Notes under the pieces: generated by a model
What the model was told of the DNA's origin: nothing
The model's input: only the letters and a program-made list of their open reading frames with translations
Databases searched by the model: none
Program-made: the position numbers and the translations under genes
Assembly (NCBI RefSeq): GCF_021389955.1
Contig: NZ_CP089980.1
Coordinates: forward strand, 5,141,001-5,205,000
Length of the DNA: 64,000 nucleotides
From: Fulvivirga maritima
GTDB taxonomy: Bacteria > Bacteroidota > Bacteroidia > Cytophagales > Cyclobacteriaceae
Direction of reading: 5' to 3'
Shown: piece by piece, positions 9,033 to 17,693 of the stretch
Layout of the letters: every line of letters begins with the position of its first letter
How positions within the stretch are numbered: position 1 is the stretch's first letter

Positions 9033-10031
9033 ATGTTTAGTGGCAATAAGTTAATTTCAACCAATCAGTTTCTCGCAATTATTATCTTTTTTCTTATTAG
9101 CGGTTGCAAAAAAGAAGACTCTCCTGTTCCATTACCTGTTACTGCCAGTTTTTTAGTAAGCGATTCCATTACAGTTACCAATGATACTATACAGTTTACA
9201 AACAACAGTAGAGGGGCACCACAGCTATTGAAGTGGATTTTCGAGGGAGGCTCACCATCTTCATCTAAAGAAGAAAACCCGAAAGTAACATACACTAAAA
9301 CAGGTAGGTATACAGTAAAATTGGTTGCCACCAGAGGCGAGTTAAGTGATGTAATAATTAAAAAACGTTATATAAATGTTCTTCAACCGCTTAGTGGCAT
9401 GATTGCCCATTACAAAATTGATAATAGCTTTCGAGATGAAACCGGAAATCATGGCTTATTAGTTAACGCAGACTGGTATTATCCTAAGCTCGTCGATAAT
9501 CGGTTTGGCAATCGACACTCTGCCGTTGACTTTAGTAAAAAGTACACAAGTGTCTTTTTCGAAAAATGTGAAGAAATGAATAATCTTGAATCTCTATCTT
9601 TTTCCTGCTGGTTAAAGATTGATTCTCTCATTGATAAATATAGATTTAATAGGCACATAATAAGTTCACAAGTTTATAATGATGATAGACGTCTTTACGA
9701 TAATGGCTTCGTAATAGGCCTTAGCAATACAGGGGTTTACATGTCAATAGGGCATCAGTTTAATTCATTTGGCACCACTTTTATCTTCAATGAATGGGTA
9801 CACTTAGTCTGTACATACCGAAATGAGGGAGCTATAGCCTCTATATACATTAACGGTAATTTGGCTAATTCAAGAGAATTGAGTTACGGTAGTTTGGCTT
9901 TATATTCCACCAACCCAAGGGTTACCATAGGTTATTCCGATAGAAATTTTGATGGTATATTAGATGATTTAAGAATATTTAACCGTGCTATCAATCAGTA
10001 TGAAGTGGATTCATTATATAATTCAAAATAG
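9033..10031 (+). CDS. Lipoprotein with PKD and LamG-like (concanavalin) domains
   Basis: A 332-residue protein with a lipoprotein signal (FLAIIIFFLISGC, lipobox cysteine followed by KKED). Residues about 40-115 form a PKD-type beta domain (FTNNSRGAPQLLKWIFEGG, then TYTKTGRYTVKLVATRG). Residues about 125-330 form a LamG/concanavalin-like jelly roll, with the diagnostic ending GILDDLRIFNRAINQYEVDSLY. Such modules bind glycans on the cell surface. It is a single gene, with a candidate operator at 8901. Domain calls are good; the ligand is unknown. It has no type IX sorting tail, which fits lipid anchoring. Confidence 0.82.
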   Translation: MFSGNKLISTNQFLAIIIFFLISGCKKEDSPVPLPVTASFLVSDSITVTNDTIQFTNNSRGAPQLLKWIFEGGSPSSSKEENPKVTYTKTGRYTVKLVATRGELSDVIIKKRYINVLQPLSGMIAHYKIDNSFRDETGNHGLLVNADWYYPKLVDNRFGNRHSAVDFSKKYTSVFFEKCEEMNNLESLSFSCWLKIDSLIDKYRFNRHIISSQVYNDDRRLYDNGFVIGLSNTGVYMSIGHQFNSFGTTFIFNEWVHLVCTYRNEGAIASIYINGNLANSRELSYGSLALYSTNPRVTIGYSDRNFDGILDDLRIFNRAINQYEVDSLYNSK

Positions 10032-10080
10032 GAGCACCTCACAAAACTTGTGCAGCCGTCTGTAAGGCCTGAACCTATAC

Positions 10081-10239
10081 TCAAACATTAATTATCCAAT
10101 AGAGCCCCCTGAATCCCAATTCTTTACCACCAGCAGCTTTCATTTTCTTAACATTCCTCAAGGCTGTTTTTAAGGATTTACTTATATTCGATCCTGATTG
10201 GTAAATGGATAGTGCAATATTAAAAATGCATTTAATCAT
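10081..10239 (-). CDS. Possible small basic protein (52 residues)
   Basis: A short frame from ATG 10239 to TGA 10081 encodes MIKCIFNIALSIYQSGSNIS followed by a lysine-rich stretch and GFRGLYWIINV. Codon use looks coding-like, and the frame fills the otherwise empty gap between the LamG lipoprotein and hsdM. It could instead be a remnant of a longer gene. No family was recognised. Confidence 0.25.
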   Translation of the reverse strand: MIKCIFNIALSIYQSGSNISKSLKTALRNVKKMKAAGGKELGFRGLYWIINV

Positions 10240-10269
10240 ATACTTGGTGAAAAGGATGAATTGATATTA

Positions 10270-11703
10270 ATGGCTAAGAAAACAAGTAGTAAGAAAGAAC
10301 AGTCCATTGAGGAGTCTCTATGGAACACTGCAAATAAGCTGAGAGGAAAGGTAGAGTCTTCAGAGTACAAACACGTAGTACTCGGACTGATCTTCTTAAA
10401 ATTCGCTTCTGATAAGTTTGAAGGTCGCAGAGAAGAACTCATCCAAGAGGGAAAGGAGAAATACCTGGACATGAAGGAGTTCTACAACATGAAGAACATC
10501 TTCTTTCTGCCTGAAGAAGCCCGCTGGTCATACATCATGCAACATGCTAAGCAGGAAGATATTTCCTTGAAGATAGATACAGCTTTGCACACTGTCGAAA
10601 AGCACAATCCTTCACTGAAAGGAGCACTTCCCGATAACTACTTTTCCCGACTGGGAATGGATGGAAGCAAACTATCTGCTTTGCTCGATACCATCAATAA
10701 CATTGACACCATTGCCGATGAAAAGGAAGATATCGTAGGCCGAGTGTATGAGTTTTTCCTGGGGCGCTTTGCTGCAGTAGAAGGAAAAGGTGGCGGAGAA
10801 TTTTATACGCCTAAATGCGTTGTGAATCTCATTGCTGAAATGTTGGAGCCATTCAGAGGAAAGATCTATGATCCGTGCTGTGGGTCTGGAGGGATGTTTG
10901 TGCAGTCCATCAAGTTTGTGGAGAGCCACAACGGAAACAAAAAAGACATCTCTGTTTATGGACAAGAGTATACAGCTACTACTTATAAGCTAGCCAAAAT
11001 GAACCTTGCCATTCGCGGAATCTCTGCGAATCTGGGAGAAGTACCAGCCGATACCTTTTTCAAAGACCAGCACCCGGATCTCAAGGCTGACTACATTATG
11101 GCCAATCCTCCTTTTAACCAAAGTGAATGGAGAGGCAAGAATGAACTGGTAGATGATCCGCGATGGAAAGGCTATGACGTGCCTCCTGTAGGCAATGCGA
11201 ACTATGCCTGGATCATGCATATGCTCTCAAAGCTATCTGAGAATGGTACAGCAGGCTTTGTGCTGGCCAATGGCTCCATGAGCTCCAATACCAGTGGAGA
11301 AGGAGAACTCAGACGCAGCATGATCGAAAATGACTTGGTAGACTGTATGATTGCCTTACCGGGACAGCTTTTCTACACCACGCAGATACCAGTGTGCCTC
11401 TGGTTCATGACCAAAACTAAAAAAGAAGACAAGGAACATGGCTACCGCAACCGTGAAGGCGAAACGCTATTCATAGATGCTCGGGAAATGGGCACCATGA
11501 TAGACAGGGTGCATAAGGAACTGACGGAAGAAGATCTGGCGAAAATAGCCCAGACTTATCACAGCTGGCGCAATGCTCCTCAAAAGCTCTCCTCCGTGGA
11601 AGGTGAAATACCCGAAGGGAACAACCCTCAAAAGCTCTCCTCCTTGGAAAGTGAAATACCCGAAGGGAACAACCCCCAAAAAGCTCTCCTCCGTGGAAGG
11701 TGA
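10270..11703 (+). CDS. hsdM: Type I restriction-modification DNA methyltransferase subunit HsdM, interrupted near its C-terminus
   Basis: ATG 10270 is preferred over the in-frame TTG at 10261. HsdM is the N6-adenine methyltransferase subunit of type I systems. An N-terminal helical domain (SIEESLWNTANKLRGKVES) is followed by the SAM motif DPCCGSGGMF at about residue 201 and the catalytic NPPF at about 279. The normal sequence runs to AQTYHSWRN near residue 435. After that it turns into repeats PQKLSSVEGEIPEGNN and ends out of frame in the third repeat. The natural C-terminus (EIAANDYVLTPGRYVG...) is found 540 bp further on in another frame, behind a DUF559 gene. The gene is thus split by a repeat/DUF559 insertion. 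Whether the shortened HsdM still works is uncertain. Confidence 0.88.
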   Translation: MAKKTSSKKEQSIEESLWNTANKLRGKVESSEYKHVVLGLIFLKFASDKFEGRREELIQEGKEKYLDMKEFYNMKNIFFLPEEARWSYIMQHAKQEDISLKIDTALHTVEKHNPSLKGALPDNYFSRLGMDGSKLSALLDTINNIDTIADEKEDIVGRVYEFFLGRFAAVEGKGGGEFYTPKCVVNLIAEMLEPFRGKIYDPCCGSGGMFVQSIKFVESHNGNKKDISVYGQEYTATTYKLAKMNLAIRGISANLGEVPADTFFKDQHPDLKADYIMANPPFNQSEWRGKNELVDDPRWKGYDVPPVGNANYAWIMHMLSKLSENGTAGFVLANGSMSSNTSGEGELRRSMIENDLVDCMIALPGQLFYTTQIPVCLWFMTKTKKEDKEHGYRNREGETLFIDAREMGTMIDRVHKELTEEDLAKIAQTYHSWRNAPQKLSSVEGEIPEGNNPQKLSSLESEIPEGNNPQKALLRGR

Positions 11704-11773
11704 AATACCCGAAGGGAGCAACCCTCAAAAGCTCTCCTCCTTGGAAGGAGGAGTACCCGAAGGGGGAGGTGGT
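11581..11773 (+). repeat. Four tandem 48-bp repeats inside hsdM
   Basis: Units start at 11581, 11629, 11677 and 11726. Each begins CAAAAGCTCTCCTCC and continues through CCCGAAGGG. Units 1, 2 and 4 are 48 bp (16 codons), so they keep the reading frame; unit 3 has one extra A (A5 instead of A4), is 49 bp long and shifts the frame. Each unit can fold into small hairpins (CTCCTCCTT..AAGGAGGAG in unit 4; CCC-GAA-GGG in all). Unit 4 is nearly identical to the single copy in hsdS at 13039. Confidence 0.9.
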
Positions 11774-12239
11774 TCTAAACAAACTCCCGAATCGGAAAGT
11801 GGTTACCAAATCAATCACGCCGACCTACAACCACCTCTCCTTGAAAACGAGGGGGAGATAAGAGGAAGTATGAACCTTCCATACCTCAAAACCTTCCGAA
11901 AAAATCTAAGGAATAATAGCACTGCTGCAGAGGCTACTCTTTGGACTATGCTAAGTAAAAAACAACTGGAGGGTCGTAAGTTCAGACGACAGCATAGTGT
12001 GGAAAATTATATTCTGGATTTTTATTGTCCCTCGGAGCGATTGGCTATTGAGCTAGATGGTGAAGTTCACAATGATGTGATTCAGGCTGAATATGACCAT
12101 GAGCGAGACTTGTTTTTAAAGCATGTTGGGATCAAAGTGCTTCGTTTCGAGAACAAGGAAGTTTTTGATCATGCTGAGAATGTTTTGGAAGCGGTCAAAA
12201 AGGAATTTGGTTGGTATAAAACAACCACCCCGGCCTACG
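11581..12239 (+). mobile_element. Repeat-bounded DUF559 insertion in hsdM
   Basis: About 660 bp separates the HsdM sequence ending YHSWRN from its continuation TLKEIAANDY. The insert consists of four 48-bp repeats, a further hairpin (CCTCTCCTTGAAAACGAGGGGGAG at about 11833), a DUF559 gene, and a right end CCACCCCGGCCTACGGCCACCC with a GGCC-TAC-GGCC palindrome. The exact borders and any target duplication cannot be fixed from this copy. Part of the HsdM linker seems to be missing. That it moves is inference from the insertion pattern. Confidence 0.55.
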
Positions 12240-12307
12240 GCCACCCTCAAAGAAATAGCCGCAAACGACTATGTGCTCACTCCTGGGCGCTATGTGGGCA
12301 TGGCTAA
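11870..12307 (+). CDS. DUF559 endonuclease-domain protein
   Basis: ATG 11870 opens MNLPYLKTFRKNLRNNSTAA, the typical start of DUF559 (PF04480) proteins. These are Vsr-like PD-(D/E)xK-fold proteins, and the residues RQHSVENYILDFYCPSERLA, the acidic IELDGEVH and the late VLRFENKEV match the family. The family core ends near residue 122 (VKKEFGWYK). The last 20 or so residues are read from the insertion's right end and from hsdM sequence in the wrong frame. The frame is open upstream through the 48-bp repeats back to 11573. If the single extra A in repeat 3 were absent, the gene would be fused in frame to HsdM. Nuclease activity is assumed from the fold, not shown. Confidence 0.8.
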   Translation: MNLPYLKTFRKNLRNNSTAAEATLWTMLSKKQLEGRKFRRQHSVENYILDFYCPSERLAIELDGEVHNDVIQAEYDHERDLFLKHVGIKVLRFENKEVFDHAENVLEAVKKEFGWYKTTTPAYGHPQRNSRKRLCAHSWALCGHG

Positions 12308-12440
12308 TGTGGAAGATGATGGGGTACCGTTTGAAGAAAAGATGGGAGCACTGACCCAACAATTATATCAGCAAATGAACCAGTCTAAAGCACTGGATCA
12401 GGCGATTAGGGAAAATTTAAAGCTGTTGGGGTATGATTGA
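12240..12440 (+). pseudogene. hsdM: Detached C-terminal segment of HsdM
   Basis: Frame 3 reads ATLKEIAANDYVLTPGRYVG, then MANVEDDGVPFEEKMGAL and RENLKLLGYD, which is the conserved HsdM ending. It is cut off from the main hsdM by the DUF559 insertion, lies in a different frame and has no start codon of its own except an ATG at 12300. Its stop overlaps the hsdS start by 8 bp, the normal hsdM-hsdS junction. Confidence 0.85.
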
Positions 12441-13779
12441 GTTTAGAGAATATGAACTTCAAGATGTTGTTAATATTCTTGATTCAAAACGGAAACCTAT
12501 AAAAAGTAGTGAAAGAGTTTCTGGACCATATCCATACTATGGGGCATCAGGAATAACAGATTATGTTGAAGGTTATTTGTTCGATGGTGATTACTTATTG
12601 TTATCTGAGGATGGTGATAATATAAGAACTCAAAATACACCGATTGCATTTATGGCAAAAGGGAAGTTTTGGGTGAATAATCATGCTCACATACTTGAGG
12701 GAAAAAATGGAAACATCACGCAATACATTTGTTATGCCTTACAAGTTGCTGATATCAATAGTTTTGTGTCTGGATCAACACGGCCTAAGATTACTCAGGG
12801 AGATTTAAAAAGAATAAAAGTTTTACTTCCTGATCCCAGTGCTCAAAGGTCTATAGTGAGAATTCTTGATTCACTAGACGACAAAATAGAACTCAACCGC
12901 CAGATGAATGAGACCTTGGAGGAGATGGCTAAGGCGTTGTTTAAGAGTTGGTTTGTGGACTTTGATCCGGTGATAGACAAAGCACTGGCAGCAGGCCATG
13001 ACATCCCTGAGTCACTACAGCAAAAAGCCGAGAAGCGTAAAAAGCTCTCCTCCTTAGAAGGAGGAGTACCCGAAGGGGGAGGTGGTATTCTGGATTTATT
13101 CCCGGACAGCTTTACCTTCACCGAAGAGCTTGGCTGGATTCCTGAAGGGTGGGAGGTGACAGAAATTCGTGAGCTTGTATCCAAGGTTTCAAAAGGAACA
13201 ACTCCGAGAAAAAACGAGATTATAGATCTTGACGAAGTGATTCCATTCTTAAAAGCTAGAGATATTTCTGATGATGGGACTATATCTTCTGAATTGGATA
13301 TGATTCCAGAAGAAGTTCATTTATCATCTTTAAAAAGGTCAATATTAGAATCTGGAGATTTGCTAATTACTATAGCAGGAACCATAGGTAGAATAGCTCA
13401 ACTTCCTGTTTCTTTAAATAATTCTAACTGCAATCAAGCTATTGCTTTCATAAGGCTAAAAGATAAAAGCCAATACAATAATTTGGTCCTATTCACTTTG
13501 AAATCTGACTTTACATTTAGATTTATTAGTGAGAAAATCGTTCAAGCTGTACAAGCAAATATTAGTTTGGAAACAGTAAATTCAATATTAGTCTGTATTC
13601 CTGAATATCACATTTTAAAACATTGGAATGCCCTTTCTGATCCAATTATGGATCGAATAAGAGCCAACAAAGAGGAAAATTCAGTACTCTCTTCTTTGCG
13701 AGACACCCTTCTTCCAAAACTCATTTCAGGAGAGCTCAGAGTGCCTGAAGCTGCACAAATCATTGCTGATCATGTCTAA
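12433..13779 (+). CDS. hsdS: Type I restriction-modification specificity subunit HsdS
   Basis: A 448-residue protein with two target-recognition domains, each followed by a conserved helix. TRD1 covers about residues 1-135 (PYPYYGASGITDYVEGYLFD) and its spacer helix carries LDDKIELNRQMNETLEEMAK. TRD2 starts at ELGWIPEGWEVTEI (about 233) and ends with the second helix (SSLRDTLLPKLISGELRV). It chooses the DNA sequence for the HsdM/HsdR complex. Between the two halves, residues 203-218 (KKLSSLEGGVPEGGGG) are encoded by one copy of the 48-bp repeat also found in hsdM. The insert is in frame and lies in a linker, so the protein can still be made. The start overlaps the hsdM remnant and the stop overlaps hsdR. 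Confidence 0.9.
   Translation: MIEFREYELQDVVNILDSKRKPIKSSERVSGPYPYYGASGITDYVEGYLFDGDYLLLSEDGDNIRTQNTPIAFMAKGKFWVNNHAHILEGKNGNITQYICYALQVADINSFVSGSTRPKITQGDLKRIKVLLPDPSAQRSIVRILDSLDDKIELNRQMNETLEEMAKALFKSWFVDFDPVIDKALAAGHDIPESLQQKAEKRKKLSSLEGGVPEGGGGILDLFPDSFTFTEELGWIPEGWEVTEIRELVSKVSKGTTPRKNEIIDLDEVIPFLKARDISDDGTISSELDMIPEEVHLSSLKRSILESGDLLITIAGTIGRIAQLPVSLNNSNCNQAIAFIRLKDKSQYNNLVLFTLKSDFTFRFISEKIVQAVQANISLETVNSILVCIPEYHILKHWNALSDPIMDRIRANKEENSVLSSLRDTLLPKLISGELRVPEAAQIIADHV
13039..13086 (+). repeat. Single 48-bp palindromic repeat inserted in frame in hsdS
   Basis: The 48 bases encode 16 residues (KKLSSLEGGVPEGGGG) between the normal HsdS text LQQKAEKR and ILDLFPDSF. The first half is a perfect 9-bp inverted repeat (CTCCTCCTT, 2-nt gap, AAGGAGGAG) and the second half holds CCC-GAA-GGG. 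It differs at only a few positions from repeat unit 4 at 11726 in hsdM. Confidence 0.9.
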
Positions 13780-16700
13780 GTTTAATGAATCATCGCTAGA
13801 GACTACTTTCATCGCCTTGCTGGAAGATCAGGGCATGGAGTTCCTTGCTGGAGCAGCCGTCAGGGCACAATCTGGCGTGCAAGAGCCGGAAGAAAAATAT
13901 GGTCATGCCTTTAGTGCAGAGGTGCTTATCAAGTCAGACCTTACGGATTTCCTACTATCGCAATACAAAGACGAAGGAATCACTTTCGCTGAGGTCACGC
14001 GCATCATTCAGGACCTGGAGCGCTTACCCGCATCAGACCTCTATGATACCAACAAGGCCATAATGAAAAAGGTCTGTGATGGCTTTGTCTTCAAGCGAGA
14101 TGACCACACCCAAAAGGACCTGTTCATTGAGCTGATCGATTACTCAGCAGCAGACAAGAATACCTATAAAGTGGTGAGTCAGTTGGCTATAGATGGCCTG
14201 GAGAAGCGCATACCCGATGTGATCGTTTACATCAATGGGTTGCCGCTGGTGGTGTTTGAGCTAAAGTCCACTTCCAGAGAAGAAGTGAACATCTATCAGG
14301 CATATCGCCAAATCACCAATCGGTATAGAAAAGACATTCCGGAGCTGTTTAAATACAATGCCTTCTGTGTGATCAGTGATGGCATCAATACCAAGGCAGG
14401 TTCCTTTTTTGCTCCTTATGAGTTTTTCTATTCCTGGAGGAAAATCACTGGAGATGAATCAATAGAGAAGGATGGAATAGACGGTACTTACACGCTCATT
14501 CAGGGCATGTTTGATCGCAAGCGGTTGCGAGACATTATCCGAAACTTCATTTTCATCCCTGATAGCAGTAAGAAAGAAGCGAAGATTCTTTGTCGGTATC
14601 CGCAGTATTATGCATCCAGAAAACTCTACGAAAACATCAAGGCACACATGAAGCCGGATGGAGATGGTAAAGGAGGTACTTATTTCGGTGCTACAGGTTG
14701 CGGCAAGAGTTTTACCATGCTATTCCTCACACGCTTACTGATGCGGAGCACTTTCTTTTCCAGCCCTACCATTGTGGTGATTACCGATCGTACTGATCTG
14801 GATGATCAGTTGTCAGAGCAGTTCGAAGGAGCCAAGGGCTACATTGGCGATCAGCTCGTCAAAAGTGTAGGCAGTAGACAGGAACTCAGGGAACTGCTGA
14901 GAGGCAGAAACTCTGGTGGCGTATTCCTTACCACTATTCATAAGTTTACCGAAGATACCGAGCTGCTCACCGAGCGCACCAACGTCATTTGCATTTCCGA
15001 TGAAGCGCACAGAAGCCAAGTCAACCTGGATCAGAAAATTCGGGTAGCAGATGGTCAGGTCAAGCGCAGTTATGGTTTTGCCAAATACCTGCATGACAGC
15101 TTGCCTAATGCCACCTATGTTGGCTTTACAGGAACTCCGGTAGATGCTACACTGGATGTATTTGGTGCAGTGGTAGACTCCTACACCATGAAAGAGTCAG
15201 TGACGGATGAAATCACTGTGAGGATCGTTTATGAGGGTCGGGCCGCCAAGGTGCTGCTGGATCATGATAAGCTACAGGAGATCGAGCGCTATTACAAAGA
15301 AGCCGAGGAGGCTGGAGCTAGTGAATATCAGGTAGAGGAAAGCAAGAAGGCGACCACTCGGATGAATACGATTATTGGAGATCGAGATAGATTGCGAGCC
15401 ATAGCCGAAGATTTCATTCGCCACTACGAAGAGCGTGTTAGTGAAGGCGCATCGGTGAAAGGTAAGGCCATGTTTGTATGCTCAGCCCGTGAGATTGCTT
15501 ATGACCTGTATCAGGAAATTCTGGACATCCGACCAGAATGGGGAGAGGTCAAAGCTTGTGAGGAAGGCGCAGAACTCACTGATAAAGAAAAGAAAGAACT
15601 CAAGCCCATGGCCAAGATCAATATGGTCATGACCAGAGGCCAGGATGATACCAAGGCGCTTTACGATCTATTGGGCAACAAGGAATACAGAAAGGAACTA
15701 GACAGACAGTTTAAAGAACCCAAATCCAATTTTAAAATCGCCATGGTAGTGGATATGTGGCTGACCGGATTTGATGTGCCTTTTCTGGACACCATTTACA
15801 TCGATAAACCCATTCAAAAACATACCTTAATCCAAACCATTTCCAGGGTAAACCGAAAGTTTGAAGGCAAGGACAAAGGGCTTGTAGTAGATTACATTGG
15901 CATCAAAAGACAGATGAACCAAGCCCTTGCGATGTACTCCAAGGAAGAGGAGCGAAGCATAGAGGAAGTGGGCCAATCCATCATTGTGGTAAAAGACATG
16001 CTGGATGTATTATCCAAATACTTCCATAAATTCGATACCTCAGACTTTTTCACTGGAGTACCGAAACAACAATACGATTGCCTCAATAGGGCCTCTGAGT
16101 TTGTGATGCTTACCCAGCAGCAGGAGCGCAGATTTGTAGACCTGGTGAAGCGCCTCAAAGCTTCTTATGATATCTGCTGCGGCAGTGAAGAGTTTACAGA
16201 GGATCATCGTGATCATATACACTTTTACCTCGCAGTGAAATCCATCGTGTTTAAGCTCACGAAAGGTGACGCTCCAGACACGGCTCAGATGAATGCCCGC
16301 GTGCGAGAAATGATACAGGAAGCCATCCGTAGTGATGGTGTGGAGGAGATCTTTAAGCTCGGAGATGACAAGCAAACACAAATCGATCTGTTTGACCCTG
16401 ACTACCTGGATAAGATTGATCGCATCAAGTTACCGAACACAAAAATCAAACTACTCCAGCAGCTGCTGAAGCAAGCCATTGGTGAGCTGAAGAAAACCAA
16501 CAAGACCCGAGGAGTGGACTTCTCTCATAAGTTTGAGCAGCTAGTCAATCAATATAACGAGCGTAAGGAACAAGATACGTTTGAAGGTCGCGTTTACGAT
16601 GAAATGGCTGAAAGTCTCACAGATATGATTCTAGCCATTAAGAAGGCCTACTCAGAAGGCGAAGAGCTAGGCATCTCCTTTGAAGAAAAAGCCTTCTATG

Positions 16701-16960
16701 ACATCTTAAATAACCTCGCTCATAAGTATGATTTCTCCTATCCAGAAGATAAACTCATCACCCTAGCAAAAGCGGTAAAGAACGTAGTAGATGACAAAGC
16801 CAAATACACCGATTGGAGCAAGCGAGACGATATCAAGGCCGAGCTTAAGGTGGATCTAATCCTACTACTCGGAGAGCACGATTACCCACCAGTAGATCGC
16901 GATGAAGTCTACCAGGAGATCTTCGATCAGGCTGAGAATTTTAAAAAGTATAGGGGGTGA
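13772..16960 (+). CDS. hsdR: Type I restriction enzyme subunit HsdR
   Basis: ATG 13772 overlaps the hsdS stop by 8 bp; a TTG at 13763 is the other option. The 1062-residue protein has the N-terminal PD-(D/E)xK nuclease (IPDVIVYINGLPLVVFELKS, about 145-165), then an SF2 helicase/translocase with Walker A ATGCGKSF near residue 307 and DEAH near 410. The motif TGFDVPFLDTIYIDKP and QTISRVNR (helicase motif VI) follow, and then a helical C-terminal region. HsdR pumps DNA and cuts unmodified DNA away from the recognition site. All motifs are intact. With hsdM split, the complex might lack methylation, a risky state unless HsdM still works, the system is silent or the split is an artefact. Confidence 0.93.
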   Translation: MSKFNESSLETTFIALLEDQGMEFLAGAAVRAQSGVQEPEEKYGHAFSAEVLIKSDLTDFLLSQYKDEGITFAEVTRIIQDLERLPASDLYDTNKAIMKKVCDGFVFKRDDHTQKDLFIELIDYSAADKNTYKVVSQLAIDGLEKRIPDVIVYINGLPLVVFELKSTSREEVNIYQAYRQITNRYRKDIPELFKYNAFCVISDGINTKAGSFFAPYEFFYSWRKITGDESIEKDGIDGTYTLIQGMFDRKRLRDIIRNFIFIPDSSKKEAKILCRYPQYYASRKLYENIKAHMKPDGDGKGGTYFGATGCGKSFTMLFLTRLLMRSTFFSSPTIVVITDRTDLDDQLSEQFEGAKGYIGDQLVKSVGSRQELRELLRGRNSGGVFLTTIHKFTEDTELLTERTNVICISDEAHRSQVNLDQKIRVADGQVKRSYGFAKYLHDSLPNATYVGFTGTPVDATLDVFGAVVDSYTMKESVTDEITVRIVYEGRAAKVLLDHDKLQEIERYYKEAEEAGASEYQVEESKKATTRMNTIIGDRDRLRAIAEDFIRHYEERVSEGASVKGKAMFVCSAREIAYDLYQEILDIRPEWGEVKACEEGAELTDKEKKELKPMAKINMVMTRGQDDTKALYDLLGNKEYRKELDRQFKEPKSNFKIAMVVDMWLTGFDVPFLDTIYIDKPIQKHTLIQTISRVNRKFEGKDKGLVVDYIGIKRQMNQALAMYSKEEERSIEEVGQSIIVVKDMLDVLSKYFHKFDTSDFFTGVPKQQYDCLNRASEFVMLTQQQERRFVDLVKRLKASYDICCGSEEFTEDHRDHIHFYLAVKSIVFKLTKGDAPDTAQMNARVREMIQEAIRSDGVEEIFKLGDDKQTQIDLFDPDYLDKIDRIKLPNTKIKLLQQLLKQAIGELKKTNKTRGVDFSHKFEQLVNQYNERKEQDTFEGRVYDEMAESLTDMILAIKKAYSEGEELGISFEEKAFYDILNNLAHKYDFSYPEDKLITLAKAVKNVVDDKAKYTDWSKRDDIKAELKVDLILLLGEHDYPPVDRDEVYQEIFDQAENFKKYRG

Positions 16961-17260
16961 GAAAGTCTGAATGAGGATTAGAGGATGTAAAAGTGTCTTA
17001 ACCATGATTCAAAAGGATTAGAGGATTACATGATTAATTATTTGTAGGATGGAACATGTCTTAACCATGATTTTCATGATTTAAGGATGACTTGATTAAG
17101 TTTATAAAGTATGAAAAACTGTCAGAATCACGGATTAAAAAGATGACGCTGAAGACACGGATTTAAAAGTATGAAGTGCTTAATCTGTACAATCCTCTAA
17201 TCCGGACAAATCCGTGGTTCTGACAAAGAGGATGATTAGATTATTGAAAACGGATTTTAA
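16961..17260 (+). repeat. Repeat-rich gap between hsdR and the GxxExxY gene
   Basis: No gene is visible. The motif CTTAACCATGATT occurs at 16997 and 17060 (and again at 17927). An imperfect inverted repeat has its arms at 17119-17135 (TGTCAGAATCACGGATT) and 17208-17224 (AATCCGTGGTTCTGACA), 16 of 17 matching. The last 21 bases before and across the next start codon recur at 17896. Confidence 0.6.
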
Positions 17261-17638
17261 ATGGCTGAACTGAAATATAAAGACATAACAGAGAAGATAA
17301 TTGGTGCCGCTTTTGATGTGCATGGATTCTTGGGTAATGGATTTCAGGAAGTGATTTACCAACGTGCCTTGGCATGGGAAATGACTCAGCGTAAGCTTGA
17401 ATTTGAACGTGAGATCGAACAAGACATATTTTATAAGGACCTGCCTGATCCTGTTGGTACGAGAAGAGCAGACTTTGTGGTAGAAGGAAAAGTTTTGGTA
17501 GAGCTCAAAGCTATTATAGAGCTCCAAGACGTACACCTGGCCCAAGCCTTGAATTATCTCAAAGCTTACAAACTTGAGGTAGGCCTGCTGATCAACTTTG
17601 GTAGTAAGAGTTTAACCTTTAAACGCCTTGTTTCATGA
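17261..17638 (+). CDS. GxxExxY protein
   Basis: A 125-residue protein of the GxxExxY family, named after the motif seen here as GNGFQEVIYQRAL (about residues 25-37). The rest also fits: KDITEKIIGAAFDVHGFLGN at the start, then RRADFVVEGKVLVELKA, a likely PD-(D/E)xK-type core (D, then E-x-K), and a C-terminal VGLLINFGSKSLTFKRLV. These small proteins are common in Bacteroidota as single genes in repeat-rich DNA, and their function is unproven. This copy is intact. A decayed second copy lies 340 bp downstream and shares the same bases across the start codon. Confidence 0.85.
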   Translation: MAELKYKDITEKIIGAAFDVHGFLGNGFQEVIYQRALAWEMTQRKLEFEREIEQDIFYKDLPDPVGTRRADFVVEGKVLVELKAIIELQDVHLAQALNYLKAYKLEVGLLINFGSKSLTFKRLVS

Positions 17639-17693
17639 AACACTCCTTAATCCGTGTAATCTGTAAATCCGTGAGAATCAGTGATTCTGACAA

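Noticed and set aside
12123-12307. Start of an independent 105-residue gene at 12123
   Set aside because: Its first 39 codons are DUF559 sequence in the wrong frame; only the HsdM ending from 12240 is real.
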